The notes beneath the pieces are model-generated. The model searched no databases. It worked only from the letters and a program-made list of their open reading frames with translations, and was not told the origin of the DNA. This document shows positions 1-10,616 of a DNA stretch of 64,000 nucleotides, piece after piece. A program made the translations under genes and the position numbers. The stretch spans positions 1-64,000 of the forward strand of contig JAECUM010003647.1 in the NCBI GenBank assembly GCA_016617855.1, given 5' to 3'. This DNA is from Megalonaias nervosa (lineage: Eukaryota > Mollusca > Bivalvia > Unionida > Unionidae). Numbering within the stretch: position 1 is the stretch's first letter; each line of letters begins with the position of its first letter.

Positions 1-39
1 TTACTGTCACCCAATGCAGTAACACCCGTGTGCATGTGT

Positions 40-72
40 GTGTATGTATGTGTGTGTGTGTGTGTGTGTGTT
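40..72. repeat. (TG)n microsatellite
   Basis: Nearly pure TG dinucleotide run interrupted by a few TATG units. The reading frame through it is a by-product of the repeat. Confidence 0.9.
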
Positions 73-292
73 AGTTTTCGCCTACACACATCGTTTGTAC
101 AAAAATTTAATAAACAAAGAAAAAGCAACCATTGACGTAAACCATTTAATTTTACCGTGTAGATGTATGTCATTGTTCTCAACTTTTCTGCAAGTCACTT
201 TTGGGGCTACTAGATTGTAAAAAATAATCTTCATGAGGTACCAAACGAATTTCTTTCTTCGTTGGTCTTGATGGTTCTGTCATTCTATCAGA

Positions 293-448
293 TTACCACT
301 GTTTTTTCTCTCTCAGTCTCTTAGTCTCGCTCTGTATTAAAGACTGTAATGCAAATGGTATTGGATATGAGACAATCATTTCTTCAAGATCGCTAGTACA
401 AACTTCTACCAACACATTTGGAAAGTATTGTGTGACACGGATCGTCAT
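293..448 (-). CDS. unrecognised 51-codon minus-strand ORF, possible exon or gene remnant
   Basis: Reading the minus strand from the ATG at 448-446 gives 51 codons ending at the TAA at 295-293. The composition looks protein-like: a hydrophobic stretch with Cys, then an acidic LEEM segment, then a Lys/Arg-rich C-terminus. I do not recognise the family. The frame stays open for some codons upstream of the ATG, so it could be part of an exon. The flanking DNA at about 180-240 and 565-620 shares a diverged repeated segment (ctcaacttttctgcaagt versus ctcaattttctgaagtgc), so the whole stretch may belong to a dispersed element. Real coding status is unproven. Confidence 0.2.
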   Translation of the reverse strand: MTIRVTQYFPNVLVEVCTSDLEEMIVSYPIPFALQSLIQSETKRLREKKQW

Positions 449-729
449 TGTTGCTTGGTGTCTGGTTGGAAAAGTGTCATCGTTTCATCTTGATTATAAA
501 CTTTGATTAAGTTTTACAAACTACTTGAACTCTTTACATCTCATGGTATAGGTGTAGTCCATCGTTCTCAATTTTCTGAAGTGCGTTTTTGCATCTCTCA
601 AATGGCACAATAAAATTTCAAGGGACGAATGAATTTATTTTGGGCTGAATCAGGACTCTTGGTTTTGAGACAGAAGTGGAGAACATTGATTAAGGCTTGC
701 TCATGTTGTCTTCGAATGGATTAGAACTA

Positions 730-2010
730 ACACCTCAGCTCCTGTGTGTGTGTGTGTGTTTGCGTTCACGTACGTTGGTATGGATAGAAGATATGGGTGT
801 GTTTTTCTTCTCTTCCCATTTGTGTGAATAGTATAGTGTGTGTTATATGTGTTCGCGTTCGTTTGTGTGGATTGTAAGTATGGTGTGTTTTTATGCATTC
901 CCGTACGTTTGTGTGGATAGTAGATATGGGTGTGATTTTCTTCTCTTCCCGTTTGTGTGAATAGTATAGTGTGTGTTATATGCGTTCGCCTAGCATTTGT
1001 GTGGATAGTAGATAATGTGGTGTTTTATGCGTTCGCGTAGCATTTGTGTGGATAGCATATGTGGTGTTTTATGCGTTCGCCTAGTGTTTGTGTGGATAGT
1101 AGATATGGGGTGTCTTATGCGTTCCCGTAGCGTTTGTGTGGATAGTAAGTATGGGGTGTTTTATGCGTTCCCGTATGTTGGTGTGGATAGTAAGTATGGT
1201 GTGTTTTTATGCGTTCGCGTAGTGTTTGTGTGGATAGTATATGTGGTGTTTTATGCGTTCGCCTAGCATTTGTGTGGATAGTAGATAATGGGGTGTCTTA
1301 TGCGTTCCCGTAGCGTTTGTGTGGATAATAAGTATGGGGTGTTTATGCGTTCCCGTACGTTGGTGTGGATAATAAGTATGGTGTGTTTTTTCTTTTCTTC
1401 CTTTCTGTGTGGATAGTATAAGGTGTGTTTGTGTGCGTTCGCGTATGTTTGTGTGGAATTTAGATTTTTCCTTTTTTATGCATTCACATTCGTTGGTCTG
1501 GATAGTCTGTGTATGTTTTATGCATTCGCATTCGTTGGTGTGGATAGCATATATGGGTATGTTTTATGCATTCTCATTCATTGGTGTAAATAGTAAGTAT
1601 GGTGTGTTTTATGCGTTCCCATACGTTGGTGTGGATAGTAAGTATGGTGTGTTTTATGTGTTCCTGTACGTTGGTGTGGATAGTAAGTATGGGTATGTTT
1701 TATGCATTCCTGTACGTTGGTGTGGACAGTAAGTATATTTTTTCTTGGTGTGTTTTTTCATTTCTTCCTTTCTGTGTGGATAGTATAAGGTGTGTTCGTG
1801 TGCGTTCGCATACGTTTGTGTGGATAGTAGAAATGTCTGTTTTATGCATTCGCATTCGTTGGTGTGGATAGTCTATGGGTGTGTTTTATGCATTCGCATT
1901 CGTTGGTGTGGATAGTATATATGGGTATGTTTTATGCATTCTCATTTGTTGGTGTGAATAGTAAGTATGGTGTGTTTTATGCATTCTTGTTCATTGGTGT
2001 GGATAGGAGA
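730..2010. repeat. 46-bp minisatellite array, imperfect
   Basis: Tandem units of about 44-47 bp built around gtgtggatagtaagtatg followed by tttatgcgttcccgtacg. Unit starts can be read at 999, 1046, 1090, 1136 and 1181. Some units carry a longer insert rich in ttttcttctcttcc. Long frames on both strands across the array come from the low stop density of the unit and show no independent protein features. Confidence 0.9.
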
Positions 2011-2100
2011 TATTGGGATTTTTTTCTTTCTCCCTTTCTTTTGTGTGTGTATTGGTCTTTGTCCCTATAAAACTCCCGTTACCCATATCAAATTCATTTC

Positions 2101-2192
2101 ACCTACCTACAGTATCGCGTATTCAGGTCAGTCAGTTCAGTGACGTCACACAGTATCGAGAATTCAGGCCAGCCAGTTCAGTGACGTCGCTG
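2101..2192. repeat. two-copy 41-bp repeat, each with a CRE-like TGACGTC core
   Basis: Two adjacent copies of a block (cagtatcg, attcagg, cagttcagtgacgtc). The first carries the full palindromic CRE octamer TGACGTCA at 2141-2148, the second TGACGTCG at 2182-2189. A TATA-like ctataaatata follows at about 2210. This could be a promoter fragment of a mobile element. No coding start follows that I can recognise. Confidence 0.4.
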
Positions 2193-2431
2193 AAGCTAGA
2201 AATTTTGAGGCTATAAATATAGAATATAGACTTAGGTTTTCCACAGGTTGTAGCTATAAATACGTACAAGGGTTTTTAAACAGAAATTGACCAAAAATTA
2301 TAGCTAAAAACAGACCCTACCTGTTCCCATTCCTCTTGTTGCTATACAGGCCCAATATTTTTTGTCGCTAGACAGGCCCAATATTTCCCCATGTTAAATT
2401 CCCCTTGTCCGTAGGGTACAAAGTAGGGTCC

Positions 2432-2690
2432 CATGAGGCTATAAATCTTGAGACTATAGTGAAAACGACCAAATTTAACATAGAAGTCTACGTGACGCTA
2501 TAAATCTTGAGGCTACGGTACAACCCTCTAAATTTAACATAGAGGTCTACGTGACGCTATAAATTTTGGGACTATGGTACAACCCCCTAAATTTAACATA
2601 GAGGTCTACGTGGGGCTATAAATCTTGAGGCTACGGTACAACCCCCTAAATTTAACATTACGGTCTACCTGTCGCTATATCGTCCCACTA
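2432..2690. repeat. 59-bp tandem repeat, about 4.3 copies
   Basis: The motif gctataaat recurs at 2438, 2497, 2556 and 2615, and gctatat at 2674, an exact 59-bp period. Each unit also contains ctaaatttaacatagaggtc followed by tacgt. Function unknown; it may be a subterminal array of a DNA transposon. Confidence 0.85.
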
Positions 2691-2696
2691 TACTAC

Positions 2697-3153
2697 TTAG
2701 AATTATCAGTGAATTTCGAAGACCAGAAAGCATAATTCGATGTCTTGCTGCTGCGGTGGGCATTCGGAATGGGGATACAAATAAGTGATGTTGATACTGT
2801 TATTCACTGGGGTTGCCCAAAGAGCGTTTTGAGGTATTGGCAAGAGATTGGGAGATGTGCTAGAGATGGGAGAAAAGGTTATGCTTGTCTCCTACCTTAC
2901 AGAACAAGCATGATGAAGACAACAACAGATGAAACCATGTTCAAAATTGCCAAAGATAGGCAAGTATGTATACGAAGAAATATTCTTGATGCATTGCGAA
3001 TCCCGGAAATGGATAGAATTACAGAAAGTCCTAAAAGAATGTTCCACAGGAAGATGCAATATATGCTTGTGCGACAAATGCAACTGTTGTAGAAATTGTT
3101 GTAGTACTTGTAAATGCATTGAAAACAAGGGTAAAAGAGAACATTTTCTTTAA
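2697..3153 (+). pseudogene. RecQ-type DNA helicase fragment, frameshifted
   Basis: The translation matches the end of the helicase core and the start of the C-terminal part of RecQ-family ATP-dependent 3'-5' DNA helicases. It shows FGMGI, then DVDTVIHWGCPKS, then QEIGRCARDGRKG, which correspond to motifs V and VI with the Q-x-x-G-R-x-x-R arginine finger. A cysteine-rich tail (C-x2-C, C-x-C and CC pairs at about 3055-3115) follows in another frame. An extra base near 2758 breaks the frame just before FGMG, and a second frame change near 3000 joins to the Cys-rich tail. Walker A, Walker B and everything upstream are absent. RecQ-like genes are common cargo of large animal DNA transposons, so this may be a transposon remnant and not a host gene copy; that last point is inference. 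Confidence 0.75.
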
Positions 3154-3197
3154 TCCATATGTAAATTGCGCATATGCTATGAATTATTGTCCAAAGT

Positions 3198-3201
3198 TAT
3201 G

Positions 3202-3230
<29 letters not shown>
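3198..3230. repeat. (TATG)n microsatellite
   Basis: Eight or so TATG units. Similar runs recur at 3580-3620 and 3864-3876 in the same repeat family. Confidence 0.85.
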
Positions 3231-3232
<2 letters not shown>

Positions 3233-3412
3233 CTGCATGTATTTATGTATATGTATTAATGCATCTAATTAGAAGTTGTGTTAAGCATTAACATGTATGT
3301 ATATAATTATGCATGAATTGTATGTACATATGCTTGTATGTATGTGTATATTCCTGTTATTTAACATCACTGTAAATATTATTAAACATCGCCGAAAATA
3401 CTGCTATTAATG

Positions 3413-3545
3413 TTGTTGTTGTTGTTGTTGTTGTAGGGCTTAACACCATTTTTCAGCACACGATAGGCGATACATGGCGGCCAGTATTAATGGTGGAGGA
3501 AGAAACCGGGAAATCCTTGGAAAGAACCACTGACCCACGAGAAGC
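3413..3545 (-). repeat. SINE-A copy, 5'-truncated, minus orientation
   Basis: Same family as the copies at 10741, 17248, 22700 and 45549. On the + strand it starts with the (TTG)n tail and runs through the conserved ttcagcacacgataggc and ggtggaggaagaaac segments. It stops before the tRNA-related head, so it is 5'-truncated. A perfect 14-bp target-site duplication, TACTGCTATTAATG, flanks it at 3399-3412 and 3546-3559. Confidence 0.85.
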
Positions 3546-3721
3546 TACTGCTATTAATGACAATAATAATAACAAATAGTATGTATGTATGTATGTATGT
3601 ATGTATGAATGTATGTATGTACCATTATTAATATTATTATTTAGCATATCTTTACAGCTCATTAAAGTTTTTATATTTTTTAAAAGATTATTTATCGTTT
3701 TTTCAATCTCGAATTTCCGAC

Positions 3722-3754
<33 letters not shown>

Positions 3755-3877
3755 TCAAAATTCTGCCGTGACGGCCATACCTAACGAGGAGTATAACAAT
3801 AAATAAATTTTAAAATGAAATCAAAACTGCAATGCTATTAATAACAATAATAATAACAAGTAGTATGTATGTATGTA

Positions 3878-5763
3878 CAGTGGGACCCTGCTATAGCACG
3901 CTCCGTTACAACACGAATTTGTATATAACACGGTCGTGGCATGGCTCCGGAAATTTCATTTACCTTATTACCTTGCAAAAAAAAAAAATTCTTATAAGTA
4001 TGAAAAATTAAATATGTAAAAAGTTTTATTATCATTTTGGAGAAGAGATTGCATATAAATTCGAATATAAGATGATTGTGGCGTGGTTCCTGAAATATCA
4101 TATACATGTATTATTCTCGTACATGGAAAACATTTCTTCTTTGGGGAGGTAATCGCGTATGGATTCGAATATAAAACAATCGTGGCGTGGCTCCTAAAAA
4201 TTTTTAATTTAACCAATTTCTTACAGTTTTGTGCCAAAATAAACATTGGAAATACGAGTTTCTGAACCAATGGCTGGGCCTTTTGAGAACTTTGATCTTT
4301 GTTTATTGATGAAAAATGACAGCTCGTAAGTGTTAATCTTATTATTACTGATCCATGAGCAATGAAGCCATCAAGTCCACTTTGTGTATGTCTTCAGTGC
4401 AGTCTGTATACAGTCGTTGCTCAACAATATCCGACATATGTTCTCTAAACTGACTACACAACTAAGCAACAAATAGTGCGGTGGTTGATAAAAGATTCTC
4501 ACCTGAATTTATAGATCAATTAATTTAAGTACATTGCTCATCATCAAAGTCAATTGCGGAGCTAAACTTGTTCAAATTATGGGGCAATGATTTATAAAAC
4601 ATCAAAGAAACGAAAGCCGCCAACATGTGCGCGTGGCTTGGCAGTGTTGTTTTATGCAATCAGTTGACCAGTGAATAATGTTGTCCACTTCCTACAAATA
4701 TACCCCCATTGTTGACTGACAATTATTCTTGCTGTAGTCTTTTAAACTAATAGGGTGTAAAAGTGTTAGTTAGTGGACATTTTGAATGGAAAACGGGAAA
4801 CGGAAACATAAAGCTTTTGCTCTTAAAGAAAAGATGTAGTCACGCGACCATGTTAATGAATGATGAATGGCTCAATTTTGATAATGACTGCCCAGTTGCA
4901 GATCACGTTTCGGATGCAGAAATTGTTCAAAATATTATGTTCAATAACACCAGTGGTGATGATGACAATGGTGATGCTTCTGATGACACTGAGGACACCA
5001 CACCTGAGGATAATCCACCGTCAGCAACAGAAGCAGTCAAAAATTTAGAGTGTGCTTTGAGATGGATGGAGACGCAAGATATTGACTATGTTCGAATTCT
5101 TCAGTTAAGAAATATGATTGACTTTGCGAAGAGCAAACGTGAAAGCAGCTGAAAATCACTGAGTTTTTCAAACAATAATAAAGAATTACAATTCACGGAT
5201 GAGAAAATTTAGCAGTATGAAATTTATACAGACACCGTTTTTTAACCTTCGGACGTACTGTTCCATGATTCGGTTCGTAATATTTCCTATTTATTTTTCC
5301 ATTGAATTCAGTTACATAATGATCTGTGACAAAATTATTGAATATTTTAAATCTGTGTGTGGATATTTTCGATGGAAATACTTGTATTGTAGATTCAATG
5401 TATGTGATGCGATTCACGGGTGAGTACACGGTGTTGATACTCTATTCATGCTATAGATTAGATATGTATATATAAACTATACACGTGTATGTACCAATGC
5501 GTGGTTCTCTGAATAAAGAAATATATTATATATGCAATCTCTTATCACTGCAGGTGTTTTCTCATTTAATATACATTGATTTAAAATGGTAATTATGCCA
5601 ATGAAGCACACGTTTGTGCACCGGTTTTCATTACCACCCCCACCCACCCCGCTAACCCTGCAAATTTGTTGGTACTGTACATGGTTGCTTATAACACGGT
5701 TCGGTTCATAACATGGTCCGGTTCTATGGCTCCCAACTACCGTGTTATAGCAGGGTCCCATTG
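3878..5763 (+). mobile_element. pogo/Tigger-type DNA transposon, internally deleted, 1.89 kb
   Basis: The left end is CAGTGGGACCCTGCTATAGC. The reverse complement of the right end is CAATGGGACCCTGCTATAAC. Both are flanked by TA (3876-3877 and 5764-5765), the target site of Tc1/mariner/pogo elements. Subterminal copies of ataacacggt and atggctcc motifs lie inside both ends. The interior carries only the two ends of a transposase gene, so the element is a non-autonomous deletion derivative. Confidence 0.85.
4786..5151 (+). pseudogene. Tigger transposase remnant, N- and C-terminal ends only
   Basis: From the ATG at 4786 the frame reads 17 residues, MENGKRKHKAFALKEKM, which resemble the start of the CENP-B/pogo helix-turn-helix DNA-binding domain. 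The frame then stops. In another frame, from about 4830 to 5151, an acidic segment rich in Asp/Glu and Thr leads to a C-terminal helix ending KSKRESS, typical of Tigger transposase tails. The DDE catalytic core (about 350 residues in the family) is missing. The natural explanation is one internal deletion joining about codon 17 to the C-terminal about 110 codons with loss of frame. Confidence 0.65.
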
Positions 5764-5784
5764 TATATATGTATATGTATATGT

Positions 5785-5785
<1 letters not shown>

Positions 5786-5831
<46 letters not shown>
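5786..5831. repeat. (TTA)n microsatellite
   Basis: About 15 TTA units, part of the repeat interrupted by the Tigger element. Confidence 0.9.
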
Positions 5832-5975
5832 TAGCATATCTTTACTGCTCATTACAATTTTGAATTATTTTTTAAAATTTATTTATCATTCTCAAGATCT
5901 CAAATTTCCGACATGTCTGTCTGTCTGTCTGACTCTCTCTCAAAATTCTGCCGTGACGGCCAGACGCAACCTCAA

Positions 5976-6373
5976 TTCCATCCCAAGCTTTAGTCAGCTC
6001 CATGTGATTTACTCCTTGCTAGAAGGTTTCCAGCAGTTCTTATCTTGGGGTGATGCTGCTTTCTACGCATGCATCAGGAATTTAAAAATAAGTTCATTTA
6101 TAGATGTATGCATAGGTCTTCTGTTCTGACAGGGATTATTACTAAAACGTGAGTGTTCTGAAGGATTTGATGCCATAGGTCAAAAGAAAAGGGATTTTAG
6201 TTTCCATCCGCATACCAAGGTCCGTCAAAATAAATTTATTAATTACTAGCGAGCGTCCGATACGTCAGAACTGAAAAAATATTAAAACTTCAGTATGGAC
6301 TATTGCCCGAGGACATTGATCTCCGCTGTCAGAAAGAAAAAAAGTGGAGACCTACTTGTTGGTCTACATCATA
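5976..6373. other. no gene or repeat recognised
   Basis: Short frames occur here but none has recognisable protein features. No known element end was identified. Confidence 0.4.
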
Positions 6374-7143
6374 TGGTACTATAGTCCTACAATGTAAGAC
6401 ATAGCACATTTTCTTTTTGTTTAAGTGCTATGTCTTACTACCCAACTAACAGCCTTGCATAGCCTGTTCCGATGTCGGTTGACATCGGAATGAGCTGTCA
6501 AAGTTTCAGGAATATTTCACACACTTGGCAGCCTATATCAACACTCTTTCACTAATGTACGTGTAATTAATATACTTACTCTGCTGTCTTTATCCTGGTG
6601 GAATCAAAATATGACACTAGCAAATGGATGCATTTTCATGTTCCATTGACATACGTTTGAATTTGTTGAAATAAGACGGTAGTCAAGGTATGCCAAAGTA
6701 TGTTCAAGTAGGTTCATGTGTGGGATATATTTCTTGAAAGAAATGAAACGTTGCTTACAGTTCCAATAGGCATAATATATTTTTATTCATTTCGTTAAAG
6801 AAGAATATTTCAACTTAAACCCAATTTCGGCATTCCCAGCTTTCATCGCTTTTCAGCCAACTGAAATGTAGGCCAACGAAACTTCGAAAACAGGTCCATT
6901 TCTTTTGTGAGAATTTGAATTTATTAGAGAAAAGTCCTAAGGATAAGTACAGTCTGACAAAAACATCATAACTTTACTTTGTAGGAAAGCGTCATTATTG
7001 GTTGCCAATTCTGTGTGATATTCCTGAATATTTGACTTTCATTGCACTGTTAGTCGACATCAAAATACACTACAAGTGCCGTTAGTTAGGCAGTAAGACC
7101 CATCACTCTCTGATGGGTCTTACGTGGTAGGACTAATGGTACT
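6374..7143. mobile_element. foldback MITE with a hairpin in each terminal inverted repeat
   Basis: The left end (agtcctac, then a hairpin with arms 6394-6407 and 6425-6438, then ccaactaac) matches the reverse complement of the right end (agtcctac, then a hairpin with arms 7093-7105 and 7111-7123, then cctaactaac). The outer seven bases of both stems are GTAAGAC. The inner stem bases differ between ends but still pair. A second small hairpin lies at 6467-6490. No coding sequence is visible. The outer boundaries are uncertain by a few bases and no clear target-site duplication is seen. Confidence 0.65.
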
Positions 7144-7495
7144 GTAAAAAGTGGCAATTAATAACTGTCGTGTATGGGCAATTTCTGTCATTGCTTGACT
7201 GCATATTGGGCTAAGTGAAATTATCAGCCAGTCAAAATACTGCAAAAACAAAAAATCAAAACTAGTAGGGTTAATTAGTAGTGCTTTAAATGACCTTGTT
7301 ATATTGTATTTACTCAACAAAGATACTCATAAGTGGATCACCATTTGATGATACACCACTGATGTCAATGAAATGAAATTAATGAGACGCACTCTATCAA
7401 CATAAGGGTCTGTTTCCTTTATGATCTGATTAAATGACAATACAGAGTTTTTTATTTTTTTGTAATTGGTGGGAAATTCAGCCAGTTTATTGTTA
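7144..7495. other. no gene recognised, left flank of the Maverick
   Basis: AT-rich sequence without a supported feature, ending at the target-site copy ATAGA (7496-7500). Confidence 0.4.
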
Positions 7496-7500
7496 ATAGA

Positions 7501-7780
7501 AGCAGCAGAGAGGGTGAACAGACTCTAATTGGGATACCCTGGAATTAAAAAAATAAAGCTTCCTGTGAAAAACTACGAAATATATAAAATTATGCTAATA
7601 AACTCCAACCAAACCCTCTAGCATTTCGATAATTTTCCTGATTTTACAAGCAAATCTTTGTTGCTGACGTTTGGAATTTATTTCCCAGTTTTGTTTGTAA
7701 TTTTCGTAGCTTATCATTTACTCGTCGGGTACTCATCAAGAGAATTAATCAACCTCGATGGCAGCGCCATTGCTGCTGTG
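7501..7780 (+). repeat. Maverick left terminal inverted repeat
   Basis: 280 bp, matching the reverse complement of 15782-16061 with scattered substitutions and the same length. A short frame with a hydrophobic stretch runs through its inner half. Confidence 0.93.
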
Positions 7781-7784
7781 TTTT

Positions 7785-8400
7785 TCAGTCAAAAATTTTA
7801 TCAAGACCTATATGATATCGCGAACGAGGATCATGTAAATTTATCGTGATAAATCCATGGGGGGTAGCTTGCGCTTTTGAGAAGAAATTTTTGAATTTAA
7901 TCATATCCATATCCCCTGAACACCAAGTCTGATGAATGTTTCGTAGACTATGTGTATCGACTCCATTAAACGCAACTAAAATATTACAGTTATCTCTGAT
8001 CAATTTAGGTATTTGTGTGTATCGCTGGGTAACATAAATCACGTCTGTGTTTTTATGTCTGCCTCAGGAAAATATCTGAGCTGGATTTGATTGTTTGTCC
8101 AGCATAACATCATCGTATACTACGAGATTATTAATACGTCCATCGAGATCATCCACAGATGGAGCTTCATCAATATCGGTGATAAAATCAACAATATCAT
8201 TATCATCATCTTCATCCAACGACTTCACTTCTTCATTAAAATCTTTAAGCACATCATAACATCGCTGATCATCTACAGATGGTGCCGCCAAATACAACTT
8301 ATTCCACTTGAGCCATCTCATTATCAGATTAAACAGCAGTTGTGTCTTTCCAGACCCAGATGCCTGTCTTTATCCGCCATATTGGATTTTGCAGACAGTT
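7785..8400 (-). pseudogene. Maverick packaging ATPase (FtsK/HerA-type), nonsense-mutated
   Basis: On the minus strand the frame shows a Walker A motif (ASGSGKTQ, about 8360-8340), a Walker B-type motif (NLVVYDDV, about 8130-8105) and a downstream GRHKN segment. A Q-rich sensor region and a C-terminal segment ending in GLDKIFD follow. This is the layout of the A32-like genome-packaging ATPases of Mavericks, adintoviruses and virophages, which pump DNA into capsids. A TGA at 8066-8064 interrupts the frame directly before GRHKN, where the family normally has Arg, so a CGA-to-TGA transition is likely. Upstream of Walker A the frame is closed (TAA), so the N-terminus is lost or shifted. The stop codon at 7787-7785 lies only 4 bp from the left terminal repeat. 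Confidence 0.85.
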
Positions 8401-8429
8401 ACTGCTACCACTGTGTTTCATTTTCGTAA

Positions 8430-8885
8430 TATTCAACTTCTAATCATGTTGAATAGGAAAGCAGAATATTCAGAATTTTCACCAGAAAAGACAAGAAAAC
8501 AGAACTGAAAGGACAATTGTGCCGTCTTGTTTAGATTTGTGAAATCATCTAGTAAAGGAGAAGACTTTACGTTTTGGAAATTGTGTAATGTGATTTCGCT
8601 ATTGGGCATGGAGGCGCACATGAAATACAAGAGCACGAAAAAGCTAATAAACATCAGCTTGCTGCTTCATCATACACAACTCAGCCTGAACTTGGATGTA
8701 TATAAATACCAGAGAGAACCTTGATGTAATTCGATCGAAATTCGGTTTATTAAATTTCTTTTAGAAATGAACTTTCCTCTTTCAGTTACTAGTGTTGCTG
8801 GCGATTTATTTTGCACGCGTTTTCCAGACGGTAAAATCGCAAAGGATTACTCGTATGCTAGAATGAAAACAGTTCAGTAAGAAAA
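8430..8885 (+). pseudogene. possible remnant of another transposon protein with a zinc-finger-like segment
   Basis: The + strand shows a segment with FTFWKLCNV and LLGMEAHMKYKSTKK (about 8565-8650). Further on, in a different frame, is LFCTRFPDGKIAKDYS (about 8808-8855). Together they recall the zinc finger plus 'LF..MFPDS.IA..F' block of transposase-related proteins widespread in invertebrate genomes. A TATA-like tataaata lies at about 8700. The segment sits between the damaged 5' end of the packaging ATPase gene and the pogo MITE, so it may be a separate insertion. Recognition is weak. Confidence 0.3.
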
Positions 8886-8937
8886 TCACACAGAATTGAG
8901 ATTATCAATGACAGTTGGTACATTGGAATCGATAATA

Positions 8938-10616
8938 CAGTAGTCCCCCTCTTATACGGCCACCCCTTCTTCACTGGGAAAGTGGCCTTATAAGACGGAT
9001 GGCCTTTCCAGAGGGGGATTAAATTTTTTTGTGAGAAGTATATGTAATGTATGTAGTAAGAAAGCTACATTCTTCAAAGCATTTAATATCTTCACTTAAT
9101 ATCTTCATACAAAAGTAACTAATTATTAAAAGGTTCTTGTTATAACAGTAGACTTATTTCAACTGAATATGCATTAATAGTTCTTATTCTTGGCGTAAGC
9201 GTGATATGCAAGCGGTTGTTGTTGTCATGCACATTGCAAAACCATTCAAAAATGTCATTTAAATCTTGGTACATACATAATTCTCTTTCCATTTGCTCCA
9301 TTTTCCCACTGCTGCTGAATAACCTCCTTATCGGTTATGATGTTGTTTATTCGAGTCTTTTCATCATAAAATTGTTTTATTTGAGTCTTTTCTACCTAAA
9401 ATTGTTCAGCAAGTCCTCCCTCCCCATCTCACCCGATGTCAAGTAGGATAACCAACTTTTTTTCTAAAATAATCGTCTCCGTTTACGTGATGACATGTTA
9501 ATGTTTGGTAATGATTTATTCGAATGTTGCTAACGGTATGCGATTTAATTGTGCAGACGAAACTTTTGTAGAGCGGACGAAATGCCTTCTTCGTAAAGGA
9601 AGCGATAAATGTGTTGTCACGTGATTTTTCGGTCTTTGTCTGGTACCCTATTTATTTAAAGGTTAATTTCTCTTTGTGTCTGCACAAAATCTATTTTTAG
9701 CCTATGCTGACCCTGTTATGATCTTGACAATTACGTCTGGTTGTAATCATCAATGTTGCCAACTACAAGACTGATAAAACAATTTTTCTGCAATTAAACA
9801 AAATGGCATGTGTTTTTAAACGCAGCGATCTTGTCACGTGATTCATTAGTCGCAGTCTGGTACCCTATTGTTTCTATATTTCTTTACACTAATTGAGAGA
9901 AGCCAAAACGGCTTCGATATGTACGCAGATTTGACCTGAACAATAGCACCTCGCAGCTGTTAGGATTTGTAATCTTGACTATTATTGTTAGTAGTAATAG
10001 CCACTAATTATGAAAGTGAACAAGCTCAACATGTAACTAAGGGAGGCCATAAAGGCTATCAAACCATTTTCTTGCTGACTTGTGTATTGTACATCAATAC
10101 TGCCACTTTTCAGCTGTTACTACTGTTCAATAATTGTAATCTTAACAATTATCACAGTGACACAACCGGACATCTCATGATAACACAGCAGTAAGGCTAA
10201 TTGGATTACGTGTACTTACCTTTTTGTATGGATTAAAATTTGAGTCTTTCTCGGCTTTATTGAATAAATGTGGCTTCTCGTGAGGCGTAAATGATATAAT
10301 ATTAACCTTAGTGGTACATGTACTTTTTTAGTCAACACCTCTTTCAGTAACAAGAACCTGACATTGGGAAACAGAAATCAGATTACTTAATACACGTTAT
10401 GAATAAAATACTGGTTCTGGATACATAGTACAAAATAAAATGCGGCCGCTTGTGAGGGGTAAATTTTATATTTTTGCACTAATATGCTGGTCGCCTTAGC
10501 AGGGTGGCCTTTCATGAGGGGTACTTATGAACACAAATTCGTCGGTGCCAACGGATTCTGGCTGTAAGGGGCAGGTGGTCGCTGGTCAGGGGGGCCGTTC
10601 AAGAGGGGGACCACTG
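8938..10616. mobile_element. pogo-type non-autonomous DNA transposon, 1.68 kb
   Basis: The left end is CAGTAGTCCCCCTCTTATAC. The reverse complement of the right end is CAGTGGTCCCCCTCTTGAAC. TA flanks both ends (8936-8937 and 10617-10618). Subterminal 'ggcc..ta..agg.gg' blocks recur near both ends (8960-9025 and 10440-10600). Inside, a direct repeat containing cacgtgatt and tctggtaccctatt occurs at about 9617-9655 and 9834-9872. No transposase coding sequence is recognisable. It is inserted in the Maverick. Confidence 0.8.

Larger units (their letters stand above)
3546..5975. repeat. tandemly duplicated repeat unit, second copy split by a Tigger insertion
   Basis: A unit beginning gctattaat(g/a)acaataataataacaa, with a (TATG)n run, (ATT)n, tttagcatatctttac, a pyrimidine-rich run and the end sequence attctgccgtgacggcca, occurs at about 3549-3780. 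A second copy runs from about 3835 to 3877 and resumes at about 5764-5965. The break falls exactly at the TA duplicated by the Tigger element at 3878-5763, so the duplication is older than that insertion. Confidence 0.7.

Noticed and set aside
1015..2070. Overlapping + strand frames of 68-107 codons rich in Val/Cys/Phe
   Set aside because: They lie within the 46-bp minisatellite and simply translate its unit; adjacent frames give equally long products.
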